Of a stretch of 64,000 nucleotides of DNA, positions 8,762-18,178 are shown piece by piece; the first letter of the stretch is position 1; every line of letters begins with the position of its first letter. Origin of the DNA: Bradyrhizobium sediminis. GTDB taxonomy: Bacteria; Pseudomonadota; Alphaproteobacteria; Rhizobiales; Xanthobacteraceae. The DNA lies in the NCBI RefSeq assembly GCF_018736085.1, contig NZ_CP076134.1, forward strand, positions 1,560,501 to 1,624,500, in the 5' to 3' direction. A program made the translations under genes and the position numbers. The notes beneath the pieces are model-generated. The model ran no database searches and had not been told where the DNA came from. It was given only the letters and a program-made list of their open reading frames with translations.

Positions 8762-10048
8762 ATGCGGCTTCCCTTCTTTTACGGCTGGGTCATCGTCGTC
8801 GTGACGTTCGTCACCATGGCGATCGGCGTCAACGCGCGCACGGCGTTTTCGCTGTTCTTCCCGCCGATCATCGACGAGTTCGGCTGGGAGCGCGGCGTCA
8901 CCGCCGGCGCCTTCTCGTTCGGCTTCGTGGTTTCCGGCGCGGTGAGCCCGCTGATCGGCCGCATGATGGACCGCTATGGCCCGCGTGCGGTGATGGAACT
9001 CGGCGTCGCGTTGATGGCGGGCGGCCTGTTGCTGGCGCCGTTGACGACGCAGCCCTGGCATCTGTACCTGACGATCGGCGTCATGGTCGGCGCCGGCAGC
9101 GTCTGTCTCGGCTATTCCGGCCAGTCGCTGTTCCTGCCCAACTGGTTCAACCGCCGGCGCGGCCTCGCCATGGGCCTTGCCTTCGCCGGCGTCGGCATCG
9201 GCTCAGTCACCCTGCTGCCCTGGGTGCAGCTGATGATCGAGCAGACCGGCTGGCGCACCGCCTGCACCGCGATGGGCATCATGATCCTGGTCGTGCTGGC
9301 GCCGATCAATCTGTTGCTGCGCAAGCGCCCCGAGGACGTCGGGCTCTTGCCCGACGGCGATGCCGCACTGACGGCGGCATCGGCGAAGCCGATATCGAAC
9401 ATCGTCGATCTCGCCTGGGCCGGCATCGACTGGACCCTGCGGCGCGCGATGCGAACCGCGCGCTTCTGGTGGCTCTCGCTCGGCTATTTCTGCGGCTTGT
9501 ACGTCTGGTACGCGGTGCAGGTTCACCAGACCAAATACCTGCTCGACATCGGTTTCAGCTCCGGCGTCGCGGTCTGGGCATTGGGCGTGGTCAGCCTGCT
9601 CGGCATTCCCGGCCAGATTTGGCTCGGACATCTCTCCGACCGGATCGGGCGCGAATGGATCTGGACGGCGAGCTGCATGGGTTTTGCGATCTGTTTCGCG
9701 GCCCTGATCGCGCTGAAGTTTTATCCGACCGTGCTGCTGGTCTACCTGATGATTCTGACGCAAGGCGCGCTCGGCTACGGCATGACCTCGATCATAGGCG
9801 CGATCGTGCTGGAGATTTTTCAGGGCAAGCAATATGGCAGCATTTTCGGCACCATCATGCTCGCCGCGCTGGCGGGAGGCGCCGCGGGACCCTGGTTCAC
9901 CGGCTTTCTGCATGACCTTTCCGGCAGTTACACGGTCGCCTTTGCGATCGGCATCGGACTGAGCGTGCTGTCCGCGGTCGCGATCTGGCAGGCGTCGCCC
10001 GGCAAGGTGCGCGCCGTTGCCGGCCAGTTGCATAAAGCGCAAGGCTGA
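8762..10048 (+). CDS. Major facilitator superfamily transporter
   Basis: The 428-residue protein has about 12 hydrophobic helices, the RMMDRYGPR motif between helices 2 and 3 and a matching HLSDRIGRE motif between helices 8 and 9, both hallmark MFS loops. The loop motif RKRPEDVGL after helix 6 is common in the monocarboxylate/oxalate-formate-like subgroup. Substrate cannot be named; an organic anion is plausible. It ends 16 bp before the convergent TetR gene. Confidence 0.88.
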   Translation: MRLPFFYGWVIVVVTFVTMAIGVNARTAFSLFFPPIIDEFGWERGVTAGAFSFGFVVSGAVSPLIGRMMDRYGPRAVMELGVALMAGGLLLAPLTTQPWHLYLTIGVMVGAGSVCLGYSGQSLFLPNWFNRRRGLAMGLAFAGVGIGSVTLLPWVQLMIEQTGWRTACTAMGIMILVVLAPINLLLRKRPEDVGLLPDGDAALTAASAKPISNIVDLAWAGIDWTLRRAMRTARFWWLSLGYFCGLYVWYAVQVHQTKYLLDIGFSSGVAVWALGVVSLLGIPGQIWLGHLSDRIGREWIWTASCMGFAICFAALIALKFYPTVLLVYLMILTQGALGYGMTSIIGAIVLEIFQGKQYGSIFGTIMLAALAGGAAGPWFTGFLHDLSGSYTVAFAIGIGLSVLSAVAIWQASPGKVRAVAGQLHKAQG

Positions 10049-10064
10049 GCCGCTGGAGCCTTCC

Positions 10065-10676
10065 TCAGCTCGATGAGATACCCATCCCTCGCTGCAGATC
10101 GCCGATGGCGCGCAGGAAGCTGTCGGCCGGCGTGGTCTCCGGGTCGATCAGGCGGTGCAGACGGAAGCCGTCCTCCAATGCCAGCAGGATCGCGCCGGCC
10201 CATGTCGGATTGAGAGACTGGTTCTTCCCGTTGTTCTTCAACGTGGTCTCGACGATATCCGCGACCAGTTTTCGTCGGGCCCGCAGCCGCTTGGCGAGAT
10301 CGGGTCTGCGCTTTTCGGCGCGCGCCACAAACAGGATCATTTCCATGTGCAGAAGTGGAGAACGCCCGAGCGGATCCTGCTGGCTGCGATCCATGGTCTT
10401 CAGCGCATCAATGAAGTCCGCGAGACTCTTGTGCTTGGCGAGAAGATCGAGACTGCGCCTGATGGATTGCGCGACGTGATCCTCGATCATGGCGATGATC
10501 AGCTCGTCCTTGCTCTTGAAGTTGGAATAGAACGCCCCGCGGCTGAAGCCGGCCGCCGCCGCGATGGCCTCGATGCTGGCGCCCCCGATGCCCTGTTCCT
10601 CGAACACGCGCGCCGCTGCCTCGAACAGCTTTTCGCAGGTGTCGTCCCTGGTCGGTCTGGTTCGAACTCTTGACAT
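10065..10676 (-). CDS. TetR/AcrR-family transcriptional regulator
   Basis: The N-terminal 50 residues are a TetR helix-turn-helix (SIEAIAAAAGFSRGAFYSNFKSKDEL). The remaining 150 residues are helical and would bind a small ligand, with a variable C-terminal domain typical of this family (203 residues in all). It is divergent from the cytochrome P450, and the 146 bp between them contain two neat palindromes, so it is likely to repress the P450 and itself. Confidence 0.9.
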   Translation of the reverse strand: MSRVRTRPTRDDTCEKLFEAAARVFEEQGIGGASIEAIAAAAGFSRGAFYSNFKSKDELIIAMIEDHVAQSIRRSLDLLAKHKSLADFIDALKTMDRSQQDPLGRSPLLHMEMILFVARAEKRRPDLAKRLRARRKLVADIVETTLKNNGKNQSLNPTWAGAILLALEDGFRLHRLIDPETTPADSFLRAIGDLQRGMGISSS

Positions 10677-10704
10677 CGATCAATTTTAGGTCAGAATGCA
10701 ACTC

Positions 10705-10720
10705 GATACAATAGTGTATC
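10705..10720. promoter_or_regulatory. Candidate TetR operator
   Basis: GATACAATAGTGTATC is a perfect 6-4-6 palindrome located 29 bp upstream of the TetR gene and about 100 bp upstream of the P450. Its size and position suit a TetR-family dimer. Confidence 0.6.
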
Positions 10721-10733
10721 CAATTTCAATTGG
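10720..10733. promoter_or_regulatory. Second palindrome in the TetR-P450 control region
   Basis: CCAATTTCAATTGG is a 6-2-6 palindrome directly abutting the candidate TetR operator. It could be a second regulator site or part of the P450 promoter region. No protein can be named for it. Confidence 0.35.
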
Positions 10734-10822
10734 TCCGGATGACAACCGGTCCGGCCCCCGAGGACAGCGCCAATCCGCCCGAATGGGCGGGCATTTCAGC
10801 GCGGCAACTGATTGAGGTCACC

Positions 10823-12055
10823 ATGAACGAGCATGTTCAGACGACGACCAGCGCGCCGCTTTTCAATCCCTTGGCGCCGGAGTTCATTCGCGACCCCTAT
10901 CCGCATTACGAGCGGCTGCGCACCACCGATCCGATGCATCTGACGCCCCTCGGCATGTTCGTGGCGAGCCGCCACGCCGAGGCCAGCCTGGTGCTGCGCG
11001 ACAAGCGTTTCGGCAAGGACTATGTCGAGCGCTCGAAGCGGCGCTACGGGCCGCAGATCATGGACGAGCCGGTGTTCCGCAGCATGAGCCACTGGATGCT
11101 GCAGCAGGACCCGCCCGACCACACGCGGCTGCGCGGCCTGGTGGTGAAAGCCTTCACCGCGCGCCGGGTCGAGGACATGCGTCCGCGCATCCAGCAGGTG
11201 GTCGATGACACGCTCGACCGCATCGCTCCCCAGGGGCATATGGACCTGATCGAGGATTTCGCGTTTCGGCTGCCGGTGACGATCATCTGCGACATGCTCG
11301 GAATTCCCGAGGAGCACCGCGAGACCTTCTACAACGGCTCGCGCGACGGTGGCCGCCTGCTCGATCCGGTGCCGCTGACGAAGGCTGAAATCGAGCAGGG
11401 CAACGCCAGCAACGCGATGGCCCAGATGTATTTCCAGCAACTGTTCGAGTTGCGGCGGAAGAATCCCGGCGACGATCTCACCACGCAGCTGGTGCAGGCC
11501 GAGGAAGACGGCAGCAAGCTCTCCAACGAGGAACTCACCGCCAATATCATCCTGCTGTTCGGCGCGGGCCACGAGACGACCGTCAACCTGATCGGCAACG
11601 GGCTCCTGGCGCTCTACCGCAACCCCGATCAGCTCGCGCTGCTCAAGGCCAACCCCGCGCTGATCACCAACGCCATCGAAGAATTCCTGCGCTATGATTC
11701 CTCGGTGCAGATGACCGGCCGGGTGGCGCTGGAAGACATCGACGACCTCGGAGGCAAGAGAATCCCGAAGGGCGAGACCGTGCTCTGCCTGCTGGGTTCG
11801 GCCAATCGTGACCCGGCGGTTTATCCCGACCGGCCGGAGCGTCTCGATATCACCCGCCCCAAGATCCGTCCGCTGTCCTTTGGCGGGGGCATCCATCTTT
11901 GCCTCGGCGCCCAACTGGCGCGAATCGAGGCGGAAGTCGCGATCGCGACCCTGTTGCGGCGGCTGCCGGACCTGCGGCTCGACGACGCCGAGAATCCGGA
12001 ATGGCGGCCGACCTTCGTGCTGCGCGGCCTCAAGCGGCTGCCCGCAAGCTGGTAA
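10823..12055 (+). CDS. Cytochrome P450
   Basis: I start at the ATG at 10823 (410 residues, GAGG upstream), the usual length of a soluble bacterial P450; an in-frame ATG at 10730 would add 31 residues overlapping the control palindromes. The I-helix oxygen-binding motif is FGAGHETT, the K-helix ExxR is EFLR, and the heme loop is FGGGIHLCLG with the thiolate Cys at about residue 360. It would hydroxylate a small hydrophobic compound using a ferredoxin partner that is not encoded nearby. Divergence from a TetR gene suggests induction by its substrate or a related compound. Confidence 0.93.
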   Translation: MNEHVQTTTSAPLFNPLAPEFIRDPYPHYERLRTTDPMHLTPLGMFVASRHAEASLVLRDKRFGKDYVERSKRRYGPQIMDEPVFRSMSHWMLQQDPPDHTRLRGLVVKAFTARRVEDMRPRIQQVVDDTLDRIAPQGHMDLIEDFAFRLPVTIICDMLGIPEEHRETFYNGSRDGGRLLDPVPLTKAEIEQGNASNAMAQMYFQQLFELRRKNPGDDLTTQLVQAEEDGSKLSNEELTANIILLFGAGHETTVNLIGNGLLALYRNPDQLALLKANPALITNAIEEFLRYDSSVQMTGRVALEDIDDLGGKRIPKGETVLCLLGSANRDPAVYPDRPERLDITRPKIRPLSFGGGIHLCLGAQLARIEAEVAIATLLRRLPDLRLDDAENPEWRPTFVLRGLKRLPASW

Positions 12056-12206
12056 CGGCCTCCGGCGCGGAGCCGTCGCACGCGCCGCTGTGACTTCGCC
12101 ACTATTGCCTCTATATATGGTCCTGCTCCGGCGTTGATGTCAGCGTGGCGGCGGGTGGGCCGTCCCGGGCCGCCATCGCGCCGGGACGTGCCCAAAGGGA
12201 GACACC

Positions 12207-15200
12207 GTGCAGACGACGCTGCTCGGATTGGCGATTGCCTTCATCATTGCGCTGGTAGCCGCGCTGATCGGGCCGTACTTCATCGACTGGAACCAGTTCC
12301 GGCCGCAATTCGAAGCCGAGGCCACTCGGGTGATCGGCGCGCCGGTGCGCGTCGCCGGTAAACTGGACGCGCGTCTGCTGCCGGCGCCGTCGCTTCGGCT
12401 GCGCTCGGTGACGGTCGGCGGCGCCAACGACCTCGGCAAGGTTCGCGCCGACAAGCTCGACGTCGAGTTCAGCCTGGGCTCGCTGATGCGCGGCGAATGG
12501 CGCGCCACCGAACTGACCATCAACGGCATGGCGCTCGATCTCGGCCTGGATTCGCAAGGAAAGGTCGACTGGCCGGCATCGTCAGGGAGATTCAATCTGG
12601 GGTCGCTGGCGATCGACCGGTTGAACCTGACCGGCCGCATTGCGCTGCACGACGCCTCGAGCCGCGGCACGCTGGAGCTGAATGACATCGCCTTCAGCGG
12701 CGATGTGCGTTCGCTGGCCGGTTCGGTGCGCGGCGATGGCAATTTCGTGCTTTCAGGGGTGCGTTATCCGTTCCGGGTGTCATCCGGTCAGACCCCCGAC
12801 GGCAACGGCACCCGCGTTCATCTCAACATCGATCCCGGCGCGCGTGCGTTATCGGCCGATCTCGACGGCGTGCTCTCTTTCGAGGCGCGCGCGCCGCGCT
12901 TCGAAGGCGCGGTAACGCTGGCCACTCCCGCCGGACTCAAGACCACCACAAATGTGCCCATCACGCCGTGGCGAATATCGGCCAAGGCAAAAGCCGATCC
13001 ATCCGCCGCGCGGCTCGAGCAAATCGAGGCGAGCTACGGCACGGAGGACAACGCGCTGAGATTTTCAGGCGCCGGCGACCTTCGCTTCGGCGCTTCGCCG
13101 CTGCTTCGCGTCACGCTATCGGCGCGGCAGCTCGACGCCGACCGGTTCGTCGCCAAGGGCGACGGCGCCGGCGAGCCGGTGCGGCTGCTGCCGGGCTTGC
13201 GCGCATTGATGGCCGCGTTCCCGCAGACTTCTCCTGTCCCGGCGCAGATCGAACTGAGCGCCGAACAGATCATGCTGGGCGGACGCCCGGTGCAGAATCT
13301 TGCCGCCGCGCTGCAGACCGACGCCAGATCCTGGAGCATCGACCGGCTGGAGTTTCGGGCGCCGGGCGCGACCCGCGTCAGCCTGAGCGGTTTCAACCCG
13401 CAGCCCGGCAGCTTCACCGGCGCGCTTAGCGTCGATTCTTCCGATCCGGATGCCCTGGTGACCTGGCTGCAGGGCCGCGGCGAGGTGATCCATCGCAGTC
13501 AAAAGCCGCTGCGGCTGCACGGCGATCTGACCGTGGGTCAGGATCGCGTTGGGCTCGAAGCCATGAAGGCCGAGATCGAGGGCAACACCGTCGAGGGGCG
13601 GGTTGCGATTTCCACGGGAGGCGGCGGCTCGCGGTTCGAGGCCGGGTTGAAGGCGGAACGTCTCGATCTCGACGCCGCGATCGCTTTGGCGCGTTCGCTG
13701 GCGGGTCCGCAAGCCGAGTGGCCGGACGAGGCGCAGCTCACGCTCGATATCGGCCGCGCTACATCGGCCGGTCAGGAACTGCGGCCCTTGATCGCGAAGC
13801 TCGGCTATGGCGCGAAGATGTTCTCGCTGGATCAGCTGAAGATCGGCGAGGCCGGCAGCGTGATGGTCGAGGGCGCGGGAAGTTTTGACCGCGTCAACAC
13901 CACCGGAAAGCTGACGCTGAATTCGAGCGCCGCGTCGCTCGCACAGATCAGCGGCCTGATCGCGCCGCTGGCGCCGGCGGTCGCGGCGCGGCTCAATGCG
14001 ATCACGGCTGGTCCCGGCCCTGCGCGCCTCAAGCTGTTGCTCGATCTCGACAAGAACCCTCAGCAGGCCGATCGCGCCAGCGCGCGCGCCGTGTTCGATT
14101 TCGACGTGCCGCGGCTCAAGGGCACCGCCACGATCACGGCAAGGCCCGTGATCGCCGCGGTACGCGGGATCGATCTCGATGCGCTCGGGCGCAGCGAGAT
14201 CAACATCGAATCGAAACTGTCCGCAGAACAAGGCCGTTCGTTGCTGGCGCCGCTGGGGCTCGATCGCGTGATCGGCGCGGGCGATGGCCCGGCGCAATTC
14301 GAGGGCTCTTTGGCGGGCGTTTGGCGTGCGCCGTTGCGGCTGAAGGTGAAGATTTCGGGAACCGGTCTCGACGCCGAAGCCGAGGGGACGGCCGAGCCGT
14401 GGGCGGCCGAGCCGAAGGCCAGCGTCAACTTGAAGGCTCGCAGCGTCGATCTCACGCCGCTGTTCGATCTCAAACCATCCGATAGCCCTCCGCGGAATAT
14501 CAGCCTGTCGTCGCGCGTCTCGCTTGCGGGCAACAGGCTGAGCTTCGACGATCTCGACAGCACGATATCGGGCTCGAGGTTGCGCGGCCGCGTGGCGCTG
14601 GTCCTTGACGAGGAAAAGAACGTCGAGGGCGAAGTCGGCCTCGATACGCTCGACCTCGGGTCGGCCTTTGCACTTGCGATCGGCGCGGCGGGACACGATG
14701 CCGCCGAGCCGCTCGGATCCGGGCTCTTGAAGGGCTGGCGCGGCCGCATCGCGTTTCAGGCGCTGCGCGGCGCGCTGCCGGGCGGCGGCGAGTTGCGTCC
14801 CGTCAGCGGCGCGGTCAGGAGCGACGGCCAGTCGTTGAGCTTCGATGCGATCAAGGGCGGCATCGGCGGCGGCGAGGCGAGCGCCAATATCGACGCCAGA
14901 GCGACCGCCAATGGAATCGCCTTGAATGCGCGCGTCCAGTTCAGCGGCGTCGAAGGTGCTGCGCTACGCTATCGCGGGCTGAAGATGCCCGAAGGCCGCG
15001 CCTCGATGCAGATGACGCTGGCGAGCCAGGGCCGCAGCGCGTCCGCGCTGACCGGCGCCTTGTCCGGAAGCGGAACGGTGACGCTGGAATCCGCTCGCAT
15101 CGCCGGGCTCGACCCGCGAGCCTTCGAGGCCGCGGTCCGCGCCAGCGACGGCGGGCAGGCGACCGACGACGCCAGGCTGCGGCAGATCGTCGAGCCGGCG

Positions 15201-15884
15201 CTGTCGGCCGGCGCGCTGTCGGTCAAGTCGGCGCAAATTCCGTTCAACATCAGGGACGGGCGGATCCGCGTCGGTGCGACCACGCTCGAGGCCGAAGGCG
15301 CGCGCGTCATCGTGTCGGGCGGCTACGATATTCCCGCCGACCAGGCCGACATCCGCGCCAACCTGGCCTCGACGGCGGCCGGGTCGGCGACGAGCCGCGC
15401 GGAAATTCAGTTGTTCGCCGCGGGCCCGCCCGATGCGCTCGACCGCACGGTCGACGTCGCGGCGCTGTCGTCATGGCTGGCGGTGCGGGCGATCGATCGT
15501 GAAACCCGAAGGCTCGAAGCGATCGAGCGCGGCGAGCCGCCCCCGCCATTGCCGGCTTCGCTGCCGCCGCCTGCGACCGCGCCGTCTTCGACCGAGCCAC
15601 CGGAGGCGGCCTTGCCTCCGCTGCCAACTTCCGAAGTGCCGATTCCCGGCCGCGATCCACGCCGGCCTGCGCCGAAGGCCAAGGCCGCCGTGCCGCGTCC
15701 GCCGGGCGCGGCGCCGATCCCCAACGCGGCGAGCCCGGCAAGTTCCAATGCACCCGTGGCGAGCCAGCAGCAGGCGGCGCCGCTGCCGCCGCCGATCGAG
15801 GTCAAGCCGGCGCCGAACGTGGTGCGTCAGCCGCCGAAGCCGCGGCCGCCGCTGGTGCTGACGCCGCCGGTTGCCAATCCATAA
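12207..15884 (+). CDS. AsmA-family envelope protein
   Basis: This 1225-residue protein starts with GTG after GGGAG. One N-terminal transmembrane helix is followed at once by the AsmA signature region (FIDWNQFRPQFEAEATRVIGAPVRVAG) and a very long beta-rich body with the repeating pattern of AsmA/TamB-like proteins. A conserved AsmA C-terminal block lies near residues 900-1100, and a proline/alanine-rich tail of about 100 residues follows. AsmA-like proteins are thought to bridge inner and outer membranes and move phospholipids. The anchor is in the inner membrane with the body in the periplasm. The Pro-rich tail may reach through the cell wall. It stands alone in its own transcription unit. 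Confidence 0.88.
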   Translation: MQTTLLGLAIAFIIALVAALIGPYFIDWNQFRPQFEAEATRVIGAPVRVAGKLDARLLPAPSLRLRSVTVGGANDLGKVRADKLDVEFSLGSLMRGEWRATELTINGMALDLGLDSQGKVDWPASSGRFNLGSLAIDRLNLTGRIALHDASSRGTLELNDIAFSGDVRSLAGSVRGDGNFVLSGVRYPFRVSSGQTPDGNGTRVHLNIDPGARALSADLDGVLSFEARAPRFEGAVTLATPAGLKTTTNVPITPWRISAKAKADPSAARLEQIEASYGTEDNALRFSGAGDLRFGASPLLRVTLSARQLDADRFVAKGDGAGEPVRLLPGLRALMAAFPQTSPVPAQIELSAEQIMLGGRPVQNLAAALQTDARSWSIDRLEFRAPGATRVSLSGFNPQPGSFTGALSVDSSDPDALVTWLQGRGEVIHRSQKPLRLHGDLTVGQDRVGLEAMKAEIEGNTVEGRVAISTGGGGSRFEAGLKAERLDLDAAIALARSLAGPQAEWPDEAQLTLDIGRATSAGQELRPLIAKLGYGAKMFSLDQLKIGEAGSVMVEGAGSFDRVNTTGKLTLNSSAASLAQISGLIAPLAPAVAARLNAITAGPGPARLKLLLDLDKNPQQADRASARAVFDFDVPRLKGTATITARPVIAAVRGIDLDALGRSEINIESKLSAEQGRSLLAPLGLDRVIGAGDGPAQFEGSLAGVWRAPLRLKVKISGTGLDAEAEGTAEPWAAEPKASVNLKARSVDLTPLFDLKPSDSPPRNISLSSRVSLAGNRLSFDDLDSTISGSRLRGRVALVLDEEKNVEGEVGLDTLDLGSAFALAIGAAGHDAAEPLGSGLLKGWRGRIAFQALRGALPGGGELRPVSGAVRSDGQSLSFDAIKGGIGGGEASANIDARATANGIALNARVQFSGVEGAALRYRGLKMPEGRASMQMTLASQGRSASALTGALSGSGTVTLESARIAGLDPRAFEAAVRASDGGQATDDARLRQIVEPALSAGALSVKSAQIPFNIRDGRIRVGATTLEAEGARVIVSGGYDIPADQADIRANLASTAAGSATSRAEIQLFAAGPPDALDRTVDVAALSSWLAVRAIDRETRRLEAIERGEPPPPLPASLPPPATAPSSTEPPEAALPPLPTSEVPIPGRDPRRPAPKAKAAVPRPPGAAPIPNAASPASSNAPVASQQQAAPLPPPIEVKPAPNVVRQPPKPRPPLVLTPPVANP

Positions 15885-15975
15885 ATAACCGGCGTTTTGA
15901 GACTCAGACCTTGCGCAATATCAATGAGCTGTCTGAGGGAACACGCGATGAAGGTTTCCCTCCAGGGAGCAACAC

Positions 15976-16557
15976 ATGGCCAAGCGCATCGCGATCATCC
16001 AGGGCCATCCAGACCCGGCGGGCCATCGCCTGTTACACGCGATGGCCGACGCTTATGCCGAAGGTGCAACTGCAGCAGGGCACGAGGTTCGTCGCATCGA
16101 AGTCGCGAAGCTCGAGTTTTCTCTTCTGCGCACGCAGGTGGATTTCGAGACCGGCGCGTTGCCGCCGGCTCTGGTGCAACCGAGCGACGACATGCGCTGG
16201 GCGGAGCACTGGGTGTTTCTGTTTCCCCTCTGGCATGGAACCATGCCGGCGCTGTTCAAGGGTTTTCTCGAACACATTTTCAGGCCCGGCTTTGCCATGG
16301 AGTACAAGAAGGAAGGTTTTCCGAAACGACTGCTCGCCGGCCGTTCGGCCCGCATCGTCGTGACCATGGGAATGCCGGTACTGCTTTATCGCTGGTACTT
16401 TGGTGCCTATGGACTGCGGGCTTTCGAGCGCAGCATGCTGAGCTTCGCCGGAATCAAACCTGTCCACGAGAGCCTTTACGGGCTCAGCTTTGCCGATCAA
16501 AAGAAGCGGGCGCGCTGGCTCGAGGACCTGCGCAGGCACGGCGGGCGCGGTGATTGA
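15976..16557 (+). CDS. NAD(P)H:quinone oxidoreductase-like flavodoxin-fold protein
   Basis: The 193-residue protein begins with a flavodoxin-fold core (RIAIIQGHPDPAGH) and has the WAEHWVFLFPLWHGTMPALFKGF segment typical of the KefF/MdaB/NQO family, which binds FMN or FAD and reduces quinones or electrophiles by two electrons. It is predicted cytosolic. The gene begins about 90 bp after the AsmA gene and ends 39 bp before the CarS-like gene; the spacing to the latter suggests a shared transcript. The true substrate is unknown. Confidence 0.82.
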   Translation: MAKRIAIIQGHPDPAGHRLLHAMADAYAEGATAAGHEVRRIEVAKLEFSLLRTQVDFETGALPPALVQPSDDMRWAEHWVFLFPLWHGTMPALFKGFLEHIFRPGFAMEYKKEGFPKRLLAGRSARIVVTMGMPVLLYRWYFGAYGLRAFERSMLSFAGIKPVHESLYGLSFADQKKRARWLEDLRRHGGRGD

Positions 16558-16596
16558 GTGCATGACGGATGATGCGAACCGCGATAGATATTCCCG

Positions 16597-17085
16597 ATGG
16601 ATATTTCTGCAATCCTGCAAGCGATGATCTTGCTGACGCTGGCCAACGGCACGCCAGTCGTTGCCAAGAGGGTCTTCGGGCCATCCTTTGCGCTTCCATT
16701 GGATGGCGGACTGACACTTTTCGATGGACGCCCCCTGTTCGGACCATCGAAAACCATCCGCGGGATCGTGTTTTCCGTTCTGGTGACGGCTTTGGGCGCG
16801 CCGCTGATCGGTCTGGATTGGAGCGTTGGTGTGATAGCGGCGGCTGCCGCCATGGCCGGCGATCTGTGCTCCAGTTTCGTGAAGCGCCGTTTGAATTTTC
16901 CGTCGAGCAGCCAGGCGCTCGGACTGGATCAATTGCCGGAATCGCTGTTGCCTTTGCTGGCATGCCGTGCCGCGTTATCGCTGACGGCCGTCGACATCGC
17001 CCTTGGCGTCGCGATCTTTTTCGTCGGTGAACTGATTCTATCCTGGGTTCTCTACCGCGCGCATCTGCGCGACGAGCCGTATTAG
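16597..17085 (+). CDS. CDP-archaeol synthase (CarS)-like integral membrane protein
   Basis: The 162-residue protein has about four or five hydrophobic segments and the conserved loops GPSKTIRG (about residues 49-56), GDLCSSFVKRRL and GLDQLPESLLP, which mark the CarS/DUF46 family related to CdsA. In archaea CarS transfers CTP to digeranylgeranylglyceryl phosphate. Bacteria lack that lipid, so the bacterial substrate is likely another lipid phosphate or alcohol. The start follows a modest ribosome site; the stop codon abuts a dispersed repeat. Family assignment is from motif recognition, and function is inference. Confidence 0.7.
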   Translation: MDISAILQAMILLTLANGTPVVAKRVFGPSFALPLDGGLTLFDGRPLFGPSKTIRGIVFSVLVTALGAPLIGLDWSVGVIAAAAAMAGDLCSSFVKRRLNFPSSSQALGLDQLPESLLPLLACRAALSLTAVDIALGVAIFFVGELILSWVLYRAHLRDEPY

Positions 17086-17182
17086 AGCGTTTTCAAGCGA
17101 AGTGGATGCCGGTTCGCGTGAAGAAAACGCGTCAAAACAAAAAGATTGAGCCCCGTTCCGATTCAATCGGAACGGAAAAGGC
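17084..17182. repeat. Dispersed repeat, copy 1 of 2 in this window
   Basis: A block of about 97 bp beginning AGAGCGTTTTCAAGCGAAGT directly at the stop of the CarS-like gene is closely matched by 49272-49367. It ends with a near-perfect hairpin (17153-17175, arms CCGTTCCGATT and AATCGGAACGG). The element fills the whole gap to the convergent metallophosphoesterase gene and may act as a bidirectional end of transcription. Confidence 0.8.
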
Positions 17183-17194
17183 TCTTGCCAGCCC

Positions 17195-18178
17195 TCAGCC
17201 GCGCCGCAGGTGATGCAGGGTTATTTCGGGCGGACAGTTGAAGCGTACGGCGACGACGCTCGAACCGGCGCCGACGGAGGTATAGCCCTTCATGTCGTGA
17301 TACTGCCAGGCGCCCGAGCCCATGCGCCGCGGCAACACGGATTCGAGCGTGATCGGAATCGATCCGGGCAGGCAGATCTGGCCGCCATGCGTGTGCCCGC
17401 TCAATATCAGATTGAAATCGGCGTGGGCGGCCTGGCGATAGATTTCCGGCGTGTGCGACAACAGGATGGAGAACTCGTCGTCGGGGATCTGTGACGCGGC
17501 CTTTTCGATGTTGTCGACCCTGAAGAAGTGAGCGTCATCGATCCCGGCGATATAGATCCGCTGACCGTCGCGCACGATCGCCTCGCTCTCGTTGAGCAGC
17601 ATACGGATTCCCATGGCCTCGAGCCCCGGAACCATCTGGATGGTGTCGTGGTTGCCGAGCACCCCATAGACCGGCCCCTTCAGGTGTGCCCGTACCCGCG
17701 AAACCCCGTCCAGGGTGGCCTCGAAGGGTCCGAACGTCTTGCCGCGAAAATCGCCGGTCAGCACGCATACGTCGTAGCTGAGGTCGGCGACCAGTTCGAC
17801 AAGGCGGCGCATGGCCGCCTCATTCATGTCGGCATGCATATCGCTGATGTGGAGCAGGGTGAAACCATCGAAGTGCGGCGGCAGGTCCTTGAACCAGACG
17901 TCGTTATGCCTGAGCACGATGCGTTCGGCATTTCTTCGGCCCCGTCCGTAGAGACCGGTCAGCCTGAGCGCGTTCCGGATCACCGAATGGACCGAGTACC
18001 AGTTCTCGAGGTGAAAGAAAGTCAGGCCCTGCCCGAACACTTGCGCCTCGTGATCGGTCTCGATCCCCAGCCGCTGCTTTGCATGCACCCGTCCGAGGCG
18101 CTGCTCCAGTTTCGTCAGAAGGTCTTCGTGCATTTGGCCACGTCCCTTGGTATTTCTCCGGTCGCTCACGACAGACAT
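17195..18178 (-). CDS. Calcineurin-like metallophosphoesterase (YaeI-like)
   Basis: The 327-residue protein shows the binuclear-metal motifs in order: ISDMHAD (D-x-H), LTGDFRG, GNHD, LSHTPE and SGHTHGGQ. This set and the length match YaeI/YkuE-type phosphodiesterases that act on lipid-linked or small phosphoesters. A hydrophobic stretch is not evident at the N-terminus, so it is probably soluble or peripheral. Its ATG overlaps the stop of the upstream MFS gene by one base (TAATG), indicating translational coupling. Confidence 0.88.
   Translation of the reverse strand: MSVVSDRRNTKGRGQMHEDLLTKLEQRLGRVHAKQRLGIETDHEAQVFGQGLTFFHLENWYSVHSVIRNALRLTGLYGRGRRNAERIVLRHNDVWFKDLPPHFDGFTLLHISDMHADMNEAAMRRLVELVADLSYDVCVLTGDFRGKTFGPFEATLDGVSRVRAHLKGPVYGVLGNHDTIQMVPGLEAMGIRMLLNESEAIVRDGQRIYIAGIDDAHFFRVDNIEKAASQIPDDEFSILLSHTPEIYRQAAHADFNLILSGHTHGGQICLPGSIPITLESVLPRRMGSGAWQYHDMKGYTSVGAGSSVVAVRFNCPPEITLHHLRRG

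Noticed and set aside
8716..9915. 399-codon frame overlapping the MFS gene
   Set aside because: Arg-rich shadow in another frame; the MFS frame has 12 helices and family loops.
13116..14696. 526-codon open frame on the - strand
   Set aside because: Antisense to the AsmA gene with Arg/Asp/His-rich composition and no domain.
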